Shown: piece after piece, positions 1 through 5,600 of the stretch
Layout: each line of letters opens with the position of its first letter
Position numbering within the stretch: position 1 is the stretch's first letter
NCBI GenBank assembly: GCA_026014515.1
Contig: JAOZIG010000484.1
Location: 1 to 10,130, forward strand
Length of the DNA stretch: 10,130 nt
Source of the DNA: Candidatus Bathyarchaeota archaeon
GTDB taxonomy: Archaea; Thermoproteota; Bathyarchaeia; TCS64
Direction of reading: 5' to 3'
Notes under the pieces: generated by a model
What the model was told of the DNA's origin: nothing
Databases searched by the model: none
The model's input: only the letters and a program-made list of their open reading frames with translations
Program-made: the position numbers and the translations under genes

Positions 1-507
1 GCATATGTACGAAGAAAAAGTAAATTATTAGAGGATGAAGAAGTTCTCAAAGAATGGGCTACAAAAGAATGGTCAAGCATTATAGCTACTCAATACAGAA
101 TTTTTTTGAGTAATGATTCATTTTTCAACAAGAAAACGATAGAGATTCCATATAATCATATTTCTTCTTTAGAATATGGTAAGGAAAGACCAAAACAGAG
201 ACTATACTCCGCCATAATACCAATGGTTTTGACTTTGATAGTTCTTTATTTTAGATATGGCTTCTTGTTTTTTCGAAGAACGATCACAATCGATCAAAGT
301 CTTTCCGGCACCTTACTACCTATATTTGCGTTAATGTCTATTGGTTTGTTTGCCTGGTTTCTGATCGGCAAAGATGCATTTACTATTCATGTCACGGGTA
401 GAGCTCCAGTGTATGTATCAAAAGAATTACCTGAATTGTATTCAATAGCACGAGAGGCAAAAGACATTAAATTGCCCAGCGATACGAAGACTCACGTTCT
501 GACATAA
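1..507 (+). CDS. PH-like (bPH/DUF304-type) domain membrane protein, 5' truncated
   Basis: The reading frame is open from the first base of the window to TAA at 505-507, so the start lies outside; 168 residues are visible. A TTG at 106 could be read as a start, but the open frame upstream continues a sensible charged helix (KLLEDEEVLKEWATKEW) and cuts into the domain, so I treat it as internal. Residues about 24-60 (IIATQYRIFLSN, then KKTIEIPYNHISSLEY) match the strand pattern of bacterial PH-like domains, in which a 'T.R/YRI' strand is followed by 'IPY..ISS.EY'. Two hydrophobic segments follow at about residues 68-91 and 100-123, then a short soluble tail containing FTIHVTGRAPVYV. The likely location is the membrane with a cytosolic PH-like fold; no specific function can be given. 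The gene is clearly more AT-rich than what follows (for example 15 G/C in 121-180). Domain identification is from pattern memory and is moderately secure. Confidence 0.7.
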   Translation, partial: AYVRRKSKLLEDEEVLKEWATKEWSSIIATQYRIFLSNDSFFNKKTIEIPYNHISSLEYGKERPKQRLYSAIIPMVLTLIVLYFRYGFLFFRRTITIDQSLSGTLLPIFALMSIGLFAWFLIGKDAFTIHVTGRAPVYVSKELPELYSIAREAKDIKLPSDTKTHVLT

Positions 508-529
508 TGTATAGAAAGATCACATGACC

Positions 530-545
530 GGGGGGGGGGTACCCC
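530..545. repeat. G10 homopolymer joined to GGGGTACCCC palindrome
   Basis: Ten consecutive G residues occupy 530-539. The last four form the left arm of a perfect palindrome, GGGGTACCCC, at 536-545. It lies 23 bases after the stop of the truncated PH-like gene and close to a sharp change in base composition. Homopolymers of this length are prone to slippage and to sequencing or assembly error, so the exact length is uncertain. Confidence 0.85.
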
Positions 546-724
546 AGAAAAACCCGTAAGCAGCTGCTTTTAACGAAACCAGCCCCAGAAACGCTTCTTT
601 TCGATCTCAATCAGTACCCAACTACCGGTGAATCAATACCAAAACATACACCACCAAAATAATACACCCTCACACCAACTCCCACAAGAAAATTTTTTCC
701 CCAAAGTACCCACCAGCAGACACC

Positions 725-733
725 AGAAAAGAA
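725..733 (-). terminator. T-rich tract after tRNA-Gln
   Basis: Read on the minus strand, the bases immediately after the encoded CCA are TTCTTTTCT. Archaeal RNA polymerase terminates on T-rich stretches without needing a hairpin, so this is the natural end signal for the tRNA transcript. There is no uninterrupted T5 run, so the call is modest. Confidence 0.4.
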
Positions 734-809
734 TGGTAGCCCGGAAGAGATTCGAACTCCTGTCAGAGGCTCCAGAGGCCCCGATCCTTGACCGCTAGAC
801 GACCGGGCT
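734..809 (-). tRNA. tRNA-Gln (anticodon CUG), CCA encoded
   Basis: The minus strand folds as a complete cloverleaf without an intron. The acceptor stem is AGCCCGG/CCGGGCT (7 of 7 pairs). The D stem is GTCT/GGAT with two wobble pairs and contains the usual AGCGG loop. The anticodon stem GGGGC/GCCTC has one G-U pair and a seven-base loop CTCTGGA, which puts CTG at positions 34-36 after T33. The variable loop is 4 bases. The T stem AGGAG/CTCTT encloses the canonical loop TTCGAAT. The discriminator base is A and the CCA is encoded (734-736). The CUG anticodon reads CAG, hence glutamine. In archaea, Gln-tRNA is normally made by charging with Glu followed by GatDE amidation. The gene is divergent from the MmgE/PrpD gene. 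Confidence 0.95.
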
Positions 810-835
810 ACACACAACACTACCCCAACAAACAC

Positions 836-843
836 AATATAAA
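836..843 (-). promoter_or_regulatory. TATA box of tRNA-Gln
   Basis: The minus strand reads TTTATATT here, ending 27 bases before the tRNA 5' end at 809. That is the expected distance for an archaeal TATA box driving transcription at or just before the mature tRNA start. Surrounding DNA is A+C-rich on the plus strand, so this AT stretch stands out. As AATATAAA on the plus strand it could also contribute to the divergent gene at 901, but it sits about 60 bases upstream of that start. Confidence 0.65.
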
Positions 844-868
844 CCTAACCACCAGACACACCCACAAA

Positions 869-875
869 CATAAAA
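869..875 (+). promoter_or_regulatory. Candidate TATA element for the MmgE/PrpD gene
   Basis: CATAAAA lies with its centre about 29 bases before the ATG at 901, the spacing expected if transcription starts at or very near the start codon (a leaderless mRNA). No Shine-Dalgarno sequence is visible before 901: the preceding bases are almost purely A and C. This agrees with leaderless initiation, but the element itself is a weak match. Confidence 0.35.
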
Positions 876-900
876 CCACAAACACCACAAACACCCTCAT

Positions 901-2250
901 ATGCCCACCATCATCCAACAACTAGCACAAACCACCACAAACACAAACATCAAAGACATCACACCCCACGAACAACACCAAATAAAACGAATAATCCTCG
1001 ACAGAATAGCCACAGCCACCGCAGCCGCACAACTAAACATCCACCAAGAACTCATAACTCACATCCAAAAAACATCCACCACACAAGAAGCCACCATCTG
1101 GGGCACCCCCGGAAAAGTATCCCACCACCACGCAGCCCTACTCAACGGAGTCATCAGCGCACACCTAGAATACTCACCCCACAACAGCATGATACCCTCA
1201 CTCCTAGCCCTAGCAGAAACACGAAAAACCACAGGACAGGAACTACTAACCGCCCTATCAGCAGGATACAAAATAGAACGTATAGTAAACAGGCTCCTAG
1301 CCTCAGCAGTAGAAAAAAGAGGAATGCACTGGCCAGCCTACCTATCAGCATTCCCAGCAACAGCAGCATCATGCCTACTACTAGAACATACCACAGAACA
1401 GACAGCAAACGCCCTGAGCCTAGTAGGCTGCATCAGCCCCGCCACACCTTTCGAGGCATTCACACAAGGCACACCAGCAAAAGACATCTACGACGGATGG
1501 GGAAGCTACCTAGGCGTACTAGCCGCAGAACTAGGCGCAACAGGAATCGGCGGACCAATAAACCTCTTTGAAGGAGAACGCGGACTCGGCAAGATGTGGC
1601 TAGACCAAGCTCCCACAGAGGAAATGATCGCGTACGCCTTTACGCCAGTAAAAAGTAGCGAAGTAAGACATGGGATCAAGGCTTATCCAAGCTGTGCAGC
1701 AGCTCACCCCACATTAACTGCTGTCGAGAACCTCCTAGAAACCAATACAGTAAACACTGAAGCAATTCAAAGCATCGAGGTAACCACATACCGCTTCGGC
1801 GCAGACCTCAGCAACTCAAGCACACCAGACACACCCATCTCAGCCAAAGTAAACATACCCATACTAACAGCAGCCATGCTCAAACACAAAAAAATAGACC
1901 CAAGCTACACAGAACCACCACACCTAAACGACCCAGAAACACATGCCCTAGCAAAGAAAATCACCGTAAAATCACTACCAGACGAGAACGACTCAGTATA
2001 CGGAAGAAGCAGGTTCGCAGAAATCACAATAACCATGAAAGACGGCTCCAAGATAACATCCAAGGCAGATAAAACAAAATGGAGCGCCCCAGAACAAGCA
2101 TCAGACAAGGAACTAGTAGACAAATACAGGACACTAGTAGCTGACTATCTGAGTACAGATCAGCGAGACATGCTTGAAACCAAGATAATAACCCTAGAAA
2201 CCCTCACTGATGTCTCAGAGATCGTAAAATTAACACTCCCCCACCTTTAA
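901..2250 (+). CDS. MmgE/PrpD family protein with shortened active-site loop
   Basis: This 449-residue protein has the usual length of the MmgE/PrpD family, which includes 2-methylcitrate dehydratase and cis-aconitate decarboxylase. Family features are visible in order: LNGVISAH at 81-88; HWPAY at 143-147; a GTPAKDIYDGWGS stretch with Lys194; GGPINLFEGERGL near 217-229; and K-AYPSC-AAAH at 260-269. His143, Lys194 and His269 line up in spacing with active-site residues His159, Lys207 and His277 of human cis-aconitate decarboxylase (numbering from memory). The usual DFDDT...HP segment is missing: here it reads HLEYSPHNS, with Glu90 in place of Asp and about six residues deleted, so the Asp/Thr pair is lost. 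The substrate is therefore open and the enzyme may have a different or no dehydratase activity. The ATG at 901 is the only reasonable start and is probably leaderless. Codon use is extremely A+C-biased except around 1610-1790. Confidence 0.85.
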   Translation: MPTIIQQLAQTTTNTNIKDITPHEQHQIKRIILDRIATATAAAQLNIHQELITHIQKTSTTQEATIWGTPGKVSHHHAALLNGVISAHLEYSPHNSMIPSLLALAETRKTTGQELLTALSAGYKIERIVNRLLASAVEKRGMHWPAYLSAFPATAASCLLLEHTTEQTANALSLVGCISPATPFEAFTQGTPAKDIYDGWGSYLGVLAAELGATGIGGPINLFEGERGLGKMWLDQAPTEEMIAYAFTPVKSSEVRHGIKAYPSCAAAHPTLTAVENLLETNTVNTEAIQSIEVTTYRFGADLSNSSTPDTPISAKVNIPILTAAMLKHKKIDPSYTEPPHLNDPETHALAKKITVKSLPDENDSVYGRSRFAEITITMKDGSKITSKADKTKWSAPEQASDKELVDKYRTLVADYLSTDQRDMLETKIITLETLTDVSEIVKLTLPHL

Positions 2251-2283
2251 CCAGTTTCACCAAGCACCAAAAGAGGCTTAACC

Positions 2284-2298
2284 GAAAAACTTAAATAA
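2284..2298 (+). promoter_or_regulatory. BRE + TATA promoter of the TFB gene
   Basis: GAAAAAC followed by TTAAATAA (TATA part 2291-2298) is a textbook archaeal BRE/TATA arrangement. Transcription would start around 2318-2325, leaving a leader of roughly 60-70 bases before the GTG at 2387. It lies only about 35 bases after the stop of the preceding gene, so TFB is transcribed on its own. Confidence 0.65.
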
Positions 2299-2386
2299 TC
2301 TTTTATTCCGGACTCAATTGCCCGTGTGACCAGTGTTCTAAATCTCCTAGTGAGAACAAGGATTCTGCGAAGGGAAAAACCAGAAA

Positions 2387-3322
2387 GTGTTTAAAATGTC
2401 CCTGAAAGGCAGCACCCTCCACAACGAGGATATATGCCCCGAGTGCGGAAGCACACACATCGTCAACGACCCCGACAGCGGCGAATTGATCTGCAGCGCC
2501 TGCGGACTCGTAATGAGAGAAACCACAGTAAACGATGGACCAGAATGGCGCGCATTCACACCCACCGAGAAAGACAGCCGCAGCAGAGTCGGAGTACCAC
2601 TAAGCTTCGCAGTACACGATAAAGGACTCACCACAATGATTGGACGCGTCGGAAGAGACGCCTTCGGAAGACAAATCCCCCTCGACACCAAGCTACAAAT
2701 GCTCAGGCTCAGAAAATGGCAGATAAGAAGCAGGGTCCACAGCAGCGTGGACAGAAACCTCGCCCAAGCCATGGCAGAACTAGACAGACTCAGCGATAAA
2801 CTACACATACCACCAAGCATCAAAGAGAAAAGCGCTGTAATATACCGCAAAGCCCTCGAAAGAGGCTTAGTACGGGGAAGAAGCATCAGCGCCATAACCG
2901 CTGCAAGCCTCTACGCAGCATGCAGAATGACACAAACACCACGAACACTACGCGAAATAAGCTACCAGAGCCCCATAGACAAGAAAGACATAGCAAGATG
3001 CTACAGACTAATGCTACGAGAACTAGACATCTCCATGCCGAAACCCGACGCCCAGCTAAGAGTACCCAAGATCGCCGCAAAAGTAGGCGTAGGCGAAAGA
3101 ACCCAGCAACGAGCAGTCGAGATACTCAGAGAGGCAACCCGACTAAAGACCACAGCTGGAAAAGACCCCATGGGACTTGCAGCTGCAGCTCTGTATATTG
3201 CATGTGTCATGTGTGATGAGAAGCGGACCCAGAAGATGATTGCCGACGCCGCTGGAGTAACAGAGGTGACCATAAGAAACAGGTACAAGGGCTTGAAAGA
3301 TGCTCTTGAACTAGAAATCTAG
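2387..3322 (+). CDS. tfb: Transcription initiation factor IIB (TFB)
   Basis: This general transcription factor bridges TBP on the TATA box and RNA polymerase, and sets promoter direction by contacting the BRE. The 311 residues match the usual archaeal length (about 300-320). The N-terminal zinc ribbon has all four cysteines, C17-x2-C20 and C36-x2-C39 (CPECGS and CSACGL). The B-reader/linker region follows at about 50-105 (EWRAFTPTEKDSRSRVG, then VHDKGLTTMIG). Two cyclin-type repeats occupy about 110-205 and 212-305. The second ends in a helix-turn-helix (MIADAAGVTEVTIRNRYKGL), the BRE-reading element. Start choice is GTG at 2387 or ATG at 2396, three codons later; a weak GAAGGGA at 2369-2375 is 11 bases before GTG and 20 before ATG, which favours GTG. 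Codon style switches from A+C-rich to G/T-rich after about 3165, in the last 50 codons. Identification is secure; which paralogue it is cannot be judged here. Confidence 0.97.
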   Translation: MFKMSLKGSTLHNEDICPECGSTHIVNDPDSGELICSACGLVMRETTVNDGPEWRAFTPTEKDSRSRVGVPLSFAVHDKGLTTMIGRVGRDAFGRQIPLDTKLQMLRLRKWQIRSRVHSSVDRNLAQAMAELDRLSDKLHIPPSIKEKSAVIYRKALERGLVRGRSISAITAASLYAACRMTQTPRTLREISYQSPIDKKDIARCYRLMLRELDISMPKPDAQLRVPKIAAKVGVGERTQQRAVEILREATRLKTTAGKDPMGLAAAALYIACVMCDEKRTQKMIADAAGVTEVTIRNRYKGLKDALELEI

Positions 3323-3345
3323 TTTCCCCATTTTATTTTAATTTA
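3323..3345 (+). terminator. T-rich terminator after TFB
   Basis: Immediately after the TFB stop codon the plus strand has TTTCCCC, then TTTTATTTTAATTTA. T-rich tracts like this are sufficient for archaeal termination. No hairpin is evident. Confidence 0.5.
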
Positions 3346-3352
3346 TTAATCC

Positions 3353-3360
3353 CTAAATAT
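3353..3360 (+). promoter_or_regulatory. Candidate TATA box of the DUF373-uppS unit
   Basis: CTAAATAT lies 34 to 41 bases before the TTG at 3394 and gives a short leader of about 10 bases. The neighbouring TTATTAAT (3344-3349 region) is an alternative. Because the whole stretch is AT-rich and doubles as the TFB terminator, the exact element cannot be fixed by eye. Confidence 0.35.
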
Positions 3361-3393
3361 GACCAGAATACACCAGTATTAGGCTGAAACCAT

Positions 3394-4533
3394 TTGGTAA
3401 ACGAGCAAACCCTCATAGTCTGCATCGACGGCGACAACGACATAGGGATAAAAGCAGACGTCACCACGCCCGTCATCGGAAGGGAAACAAACCTAGAGTC
3501 AGCCACAAAACTCGCAATCTCAGACCCCGAGGAAGCAGACGCAAACGCCATGTTCGGAGCCATCAAACTCTACGACCGAATGGTCAAACAATACCCCGAT
3601 GAAAGCTTCGAGGTAGCAACCATTGCAGGTTCAAGCATGGGCGGCGTAGAGGCAGACCGCAAGATGGTGCGAGAACTCACAGAGGTATTGGAACAGTTCA
3701 AGGCAACAGGTGTTATCCTTGTCACTGATGGGTTCGCGGATGAGGAGCTTGTACCAATTGTTCAGAGCAGGATTCCCATCACAAGCATACACCACGTGGT
3801 AGTCAAACACAGTGAAAGAATAGAGGAAACCTACGCAGTCATATTCAGATACCTCAAGATGCTCATAGAGGACCCATACTACAGCAAAGTAAGCCTAGGC
3901 GTACCCGGCATACTATTACTGATAATTGGATTCCTCACCGCAAGCAACCAGCTTGAAAACGCGGGCATGGTCATAGCAGTCGTTCTAGGCATAGTCTTAA
4001 TGCTGAAAGGCTTCGGATGGGACCAGAGACTGGCAGAACTCCAGCCAAGACTGCCTCCACCAGAAAAATGGATCAACACAGCATCAACAGGATTAGGCGG
4101 CGTCGTACTACTCGTAGGTCTTGTTCAGGGATTCGACTTTGCATGGAGCATCATCCCATTACCAATGATGCCCCTATGGGACCTAACATACTGGGCAACA
4201 AACCTACCAGACCTACTAGGATCATTCATTATCCACAGCATGGACATGGTTAGCCTTGGCATAGGGATAGCTATACTGGGTGATGGTATCAGCACATATG
4301 TACAGGATAAAGAAGACTCCAAGAAATGGGGCAACCTCATTGGCTTGATTTTCCTATTCTGGATAAGACCCATCATCATAGAGGCAGCCAAGATACTACG
4401 AAACCCCGGTACAGAGGTCACTATGTTCTCACCATTAATAATCTACACAGTACTTGGCGTATTCACTACCACAATATCTGTAGCCGCCATCTATCGCAGA
4501 TTAGGAAAGGACCTCTTCCCCAGAAGCAAGTAA
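3394..4533 (+). CDS. DUF373 family archaeal membrane protein
   Basis: This is a 379-residue protein of the DUF373 family, an archaeal family of unknown function described as an integral membrane protein with about six helices. The N-terminal soluble half carries the family hallmarks: an acidic start CIDGDNDIG (Asp12, Asp14, Asp16), TPVIGRETNLESA at 25-37, a SDPEEADANAMFGAIKLYD stretch at 43-61, and VTDGFADEELVPI at 110-122 followed by SRIPI and VVVKHSERIEETY. The C-terminal half has hydrophobic segments at about 167-183, 189-206, 231-249, 273-298, 312-333 and 344-367. The start is TTG at 3394, which places the DGDND motif right at the N-terminus as in the family; no ATG or GTG is available before it. 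A weak AGGCTGA is at 3381-3387. The cis-prenyltransferase follows after 24 bases in the same frame, so cotranscription is likely. The repeated acidic motifs suggest a metal- or nucleotide-binding globular domain on a membrane anchor; this is inference. Confidence 0.88.
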   Translation: MVNEQTLIVCIDGDNDIGIKADVTTPVIGRETNLESATKLAISDPEEADANAMFGAIKLYDRMVKQYPDESFEVATIAGSSMGGVEADRKMVRELTEVLEQFKATGVILVTDGFADEELVPIVQSRIPITSIHHVVVKHSERIEETYAVIFRYLKMLIEDPYYSKVSLGVPGILLLIIGFLTASNQLENAGMVIAVVLGIVLMLKGFGWDQRLAELQPRLPPPEKWINTASTGLGGVVLLVGLVQGFDFAWSIIPLPMMPLWDLTYWATNLPDLLGSFIIHSMDMVSLGIGIAILGDGISTYVQDKEDSKKWGNLIGLIFLFWIRPIIIEAAKILRNPGTEVTMFSPLIIYTVLGVFTTTISVAAIYRRLGKDLFPRSK

Positions 4534-4557
4534 CACCCAACCATTATATTCTACAGT

Positions 4558-5367
4558 TTGCTTAATGCTGCAAGGCGATACCAACTGATCAGGGAGTTTC
4601 TCGAAGCAATAGGCGTCTACTCAGTCTATGAAAGCTGGCTGAAAAACACCATCGATCATGGGGAAAAACCAAACCACGTTGGTGTGATTCTCGATGGAAA
4701 CAGACGCTGGGCAAAAGCACGCGCCATGATACCATGGGAAGGTCACTGGGAAGGAGCCGATACAGTAGAAAAGTTCCTTGACTGGTGTCTTGAGCTTGGA
4801 ATAAACACAATTACTCTCTACAGCTTCAGCACTGAGAACTTCAAACGCGACAAAGAAGAAGTCGACGCATTATTCAGACTCTTTGACGAGACCCTTGAGA
4901 AAGTAGCCAAATCAGACCGCATACACAAAAACAAGGTGCGCATCAGAGCAATAGGCAGAATCGAGACCCTACCAGAGAATCTCCAAGAAAAAATACACAA
5001 TGTTGAGGAAGCAACCAAGACTTATGATCGCTTCTACTTGAACATCGCTTTGGCTTATGGTGGCAGGGCTGAGATTGTAGACGCCATGAAAGTAATAGGT
5101 GAAAAGATCAAACTGGGAAGGATCAACCCAGAAGAGATTGATGAGGCCGTTGTAGAGGCTCATCTGTATACCTCTCATCTGCCTTACCCTGACCCTGATA
5201 TCATAATACGGACATCAGGAGAATCGCGTCTCAGCAACTTCCTTGTATGGCAATCAGCTTATAGCGAGTTGTTTCTTGTTGATGTTTATTGGCCTAGTTT
5301 TAGAAAAATCGACTTGATGAGGGCTATCAGGGGCTACCAGATGCGTCATAGGCGCTTTGGGGCCTAG
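4558..5367 (+). CDS. uppS: cis-Prenyltransferase (UppS / polyprenyl diphosphate synthase)
   Basis: The enzyme condenses isopentenyl diphosphate units in cis onto an allylic primer to make the long polyprenyl diphosphate that becomes the carrier lipid for N-glycan and cell-surface glycan assembly, at the inner face of the membrane. All family motifs are present: HVGVILDGNRRWAKAR with catalytic Asp46; GHWEGADTV from 62; TLYSFSTENFKRD from 86; NIALAYGGRAEI from 162; and RTSGESRLSNFLVWQ from 218. Arg218, Arg224 and Glu237 correspond in spacing to Arg194, Arg200 and Glu213 of the E. coli enzyme (numbering from memory). There are 269 residues, with an N-terminal extension of about 38 before the catalytic core, common in archaeal members. 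The start is TTG at 4558: the next in-frame Met (residue 57) falls after the catalytic Asp, so it cannot be the start. No Shine-Dalgarno sequence is seen. Product chain length cannot be read from the sequence. Confidence 0.96.
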   Translation: MLNAARRYQLIREFLEAIGVYSVYESWLKNTIDHGEKPNHVGVILDGNRRWAKARAMIPWEGHWEGADTVEKFLDWCLELGINTITLYSFSTENFKRDKEEVDALFRLFDETLEKVAKSDRIHKNKVRIRAIGRIETLPENLQEKIHNVEEATKTYDRFYLNIALAYGGRAEIVDAMKVIGEKIKLGRINPEEIDEAVVEAHLYTSHLPYPDPDIIIRTSGESRLSNFLVWQSAYSELFLVDVYWPSFRKIDLMRAIRGYQMRHRRFGA

Positions 5368-5376
5368 TTGGGAAGA

Positions 5377-5386
5377 CTTTTAAAAG
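5377..5386 (+). promoter_or_regulatory. Palindromic TATA-like element, possible promoter of an unannotated RNA
   Basis: CTTTTAAAAG is preceded by the purine-rich GGAAGA, giving a BRE/TATA-like pattern only 9 bases after the uppS stop. If used, transcription would begin near 5408-5412, almost 190 bases before smc. Possible products are a long smc leader or a separate small RNA. Being palindromic, it could also fire leftward into uppS. Confidence 0.35.
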
Positions 5387-5457
5387 CAGATCCGGTTGTA
5401 TTATTCTCACGGGTTAAGAGTAACTGGGTCCGGTAGCCATGAGACACCATAATCCAC

Positions 5458-5475
5458 CTATAATACACTATAATA
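5458..5475 (+). repeat. Tandem TATA-like repeat, CTATAATA x2
   Basis: CTATAATA occurs at 5458-5465 and again at 5468-5475, a period of 10 bases, so both copies face the same side of the helix. They resemble TATA elements but are 125-140 bases from the smc start, too far for a short leader. They could form a regulator site or an alternative promoter. Confidence 0.4.
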
Positions 5476-5486
5476 TATGCGAAAAA

Positions 5487-5502
5487 CCACTTGAAACAGT
5501 GG
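5487..5502 (+). other. Small hairpin in the smc leader region
   Basis: CCACT (5487-5491) and AGTGG (5498-5502) can pair around a six-base loop TGAAAC. The stem is five perfect pairs with no T-tract after it, so it is not a bacterial-type terminator. It may be a chance stem, an operator half-site pair, or part of a leader RNA. Confidence 0.35.
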
Positions 5503-5511
5503 ACAAAACTA

Positions 5512-5521
5512 AATTATTATA
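5512..5521 (+). promoter_or_regulatory. Candidate TATA box of the smc operon
   Basis: AATTATTATA lies about 80-90 bases before the smc ATG and would give a leader of about 55 bases, compatible with the Shine-Dalgarno sequence seen before the start. The closer GTATTAAC near 5554 is an alternative. The choice cannot be made without transcript ends. Confidence 0.35.
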
Positions 5522-5586
5522 CTAAACATGGTAACATAGGCCACCGAACTAGCTAGTATTAACCATATCATGAAAGAGGAAGGATT

Positions 5587-5593
5587 GGGGGAG
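5587..5593 (+). promoter_or_regulatory. Shine-Dalgarno sequence of smc
   Basis: GGGGGAG ends 7 bases before the ATG at 5601. It fixes 5601 as the start rather than the in-frame ATG at 5619 (Met7), which is also too close to the first strand of the ATPase domain. Confidence 0.65.
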
Positions 5594-5600
5594 AAAATCA

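Larger units (their letters stand above)
508..733. other. Intergenic gap with G-tract and small inverted repeats
   Basis: No credible ORF is seen on either strand. The gap holds a ten-base G run (530-539) that runs into a 10-bp palindrome, a second 12-bp palindrome AAGCAGCTGCTT at 558-569, and two copies of CCCCAGAAA at 542-550 and 583-591. From about 600 onward the plus strand becomes strikingly A+C-rich. I see no promoter I would defend for the minus strand here, and no copy of the neighbouring tRNA 3' end that would mark an integrated element. Confidence 0.6.
5368..5600. other. AT-rich gap before smc with several TATA-like elements
   Basis: The 233-base gap between uppS and smc contains a palindromic CTTTTAAAAG, a tandem pair of CTATAATA, a small hairpin, and further AT-rich stretches close to smc. 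A 28-codon reading frame starts with ATG at 5439 and ends with TAA at 5523-5525, but has no ribosome-binding site or recognisable sequence. I see no tRNA, SRP RNA or 5S-like structure here. Confidence 0.5.

Noticed and set aside
690..699. AATTTTTTCC as a TATA box or tRNA terminator
   Set aside because: On the tRNA strand it reads as an A-tract, so it cannot terminate that transcript, and no plus-strand gene starts at the right distance downstream.
734..809. Reading the tRNA as tRNA-Glu (CUC)
   Set aside because: Shifting the anticodon by one base would break T33 and the seven-base loop; the loop CTCTGGA puts CTG at 34-36.
611..835. Minus-strand 74-codon frame
   Set aside because: It runs through the complete tRNA-Gln gene, so it is not a protein.
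1371..1571. Arg/Thr-rich 66-codon plus-strand frame inside the MmgE/PrpD gene
   Set aside because: It is an out-of-frame reading of an A+C-rich coding sequence and has no start signal.
2347..2895. Minus-strand 182-codon frame opposite TFB
   Set aside because: It is a mirror of the A+C-rich TFB gene: the translation is a Leu/Ser-rich low-complexity product with no domain, and TFB is certain.
5439..5525. 28-codon ATG frame as a small protein gene
   Set aside because: There is no Shine-Dalgarno sequence, no recognisable sequence, and the frame is short enough to occur by chance; kept only as part of the leader-region finding.
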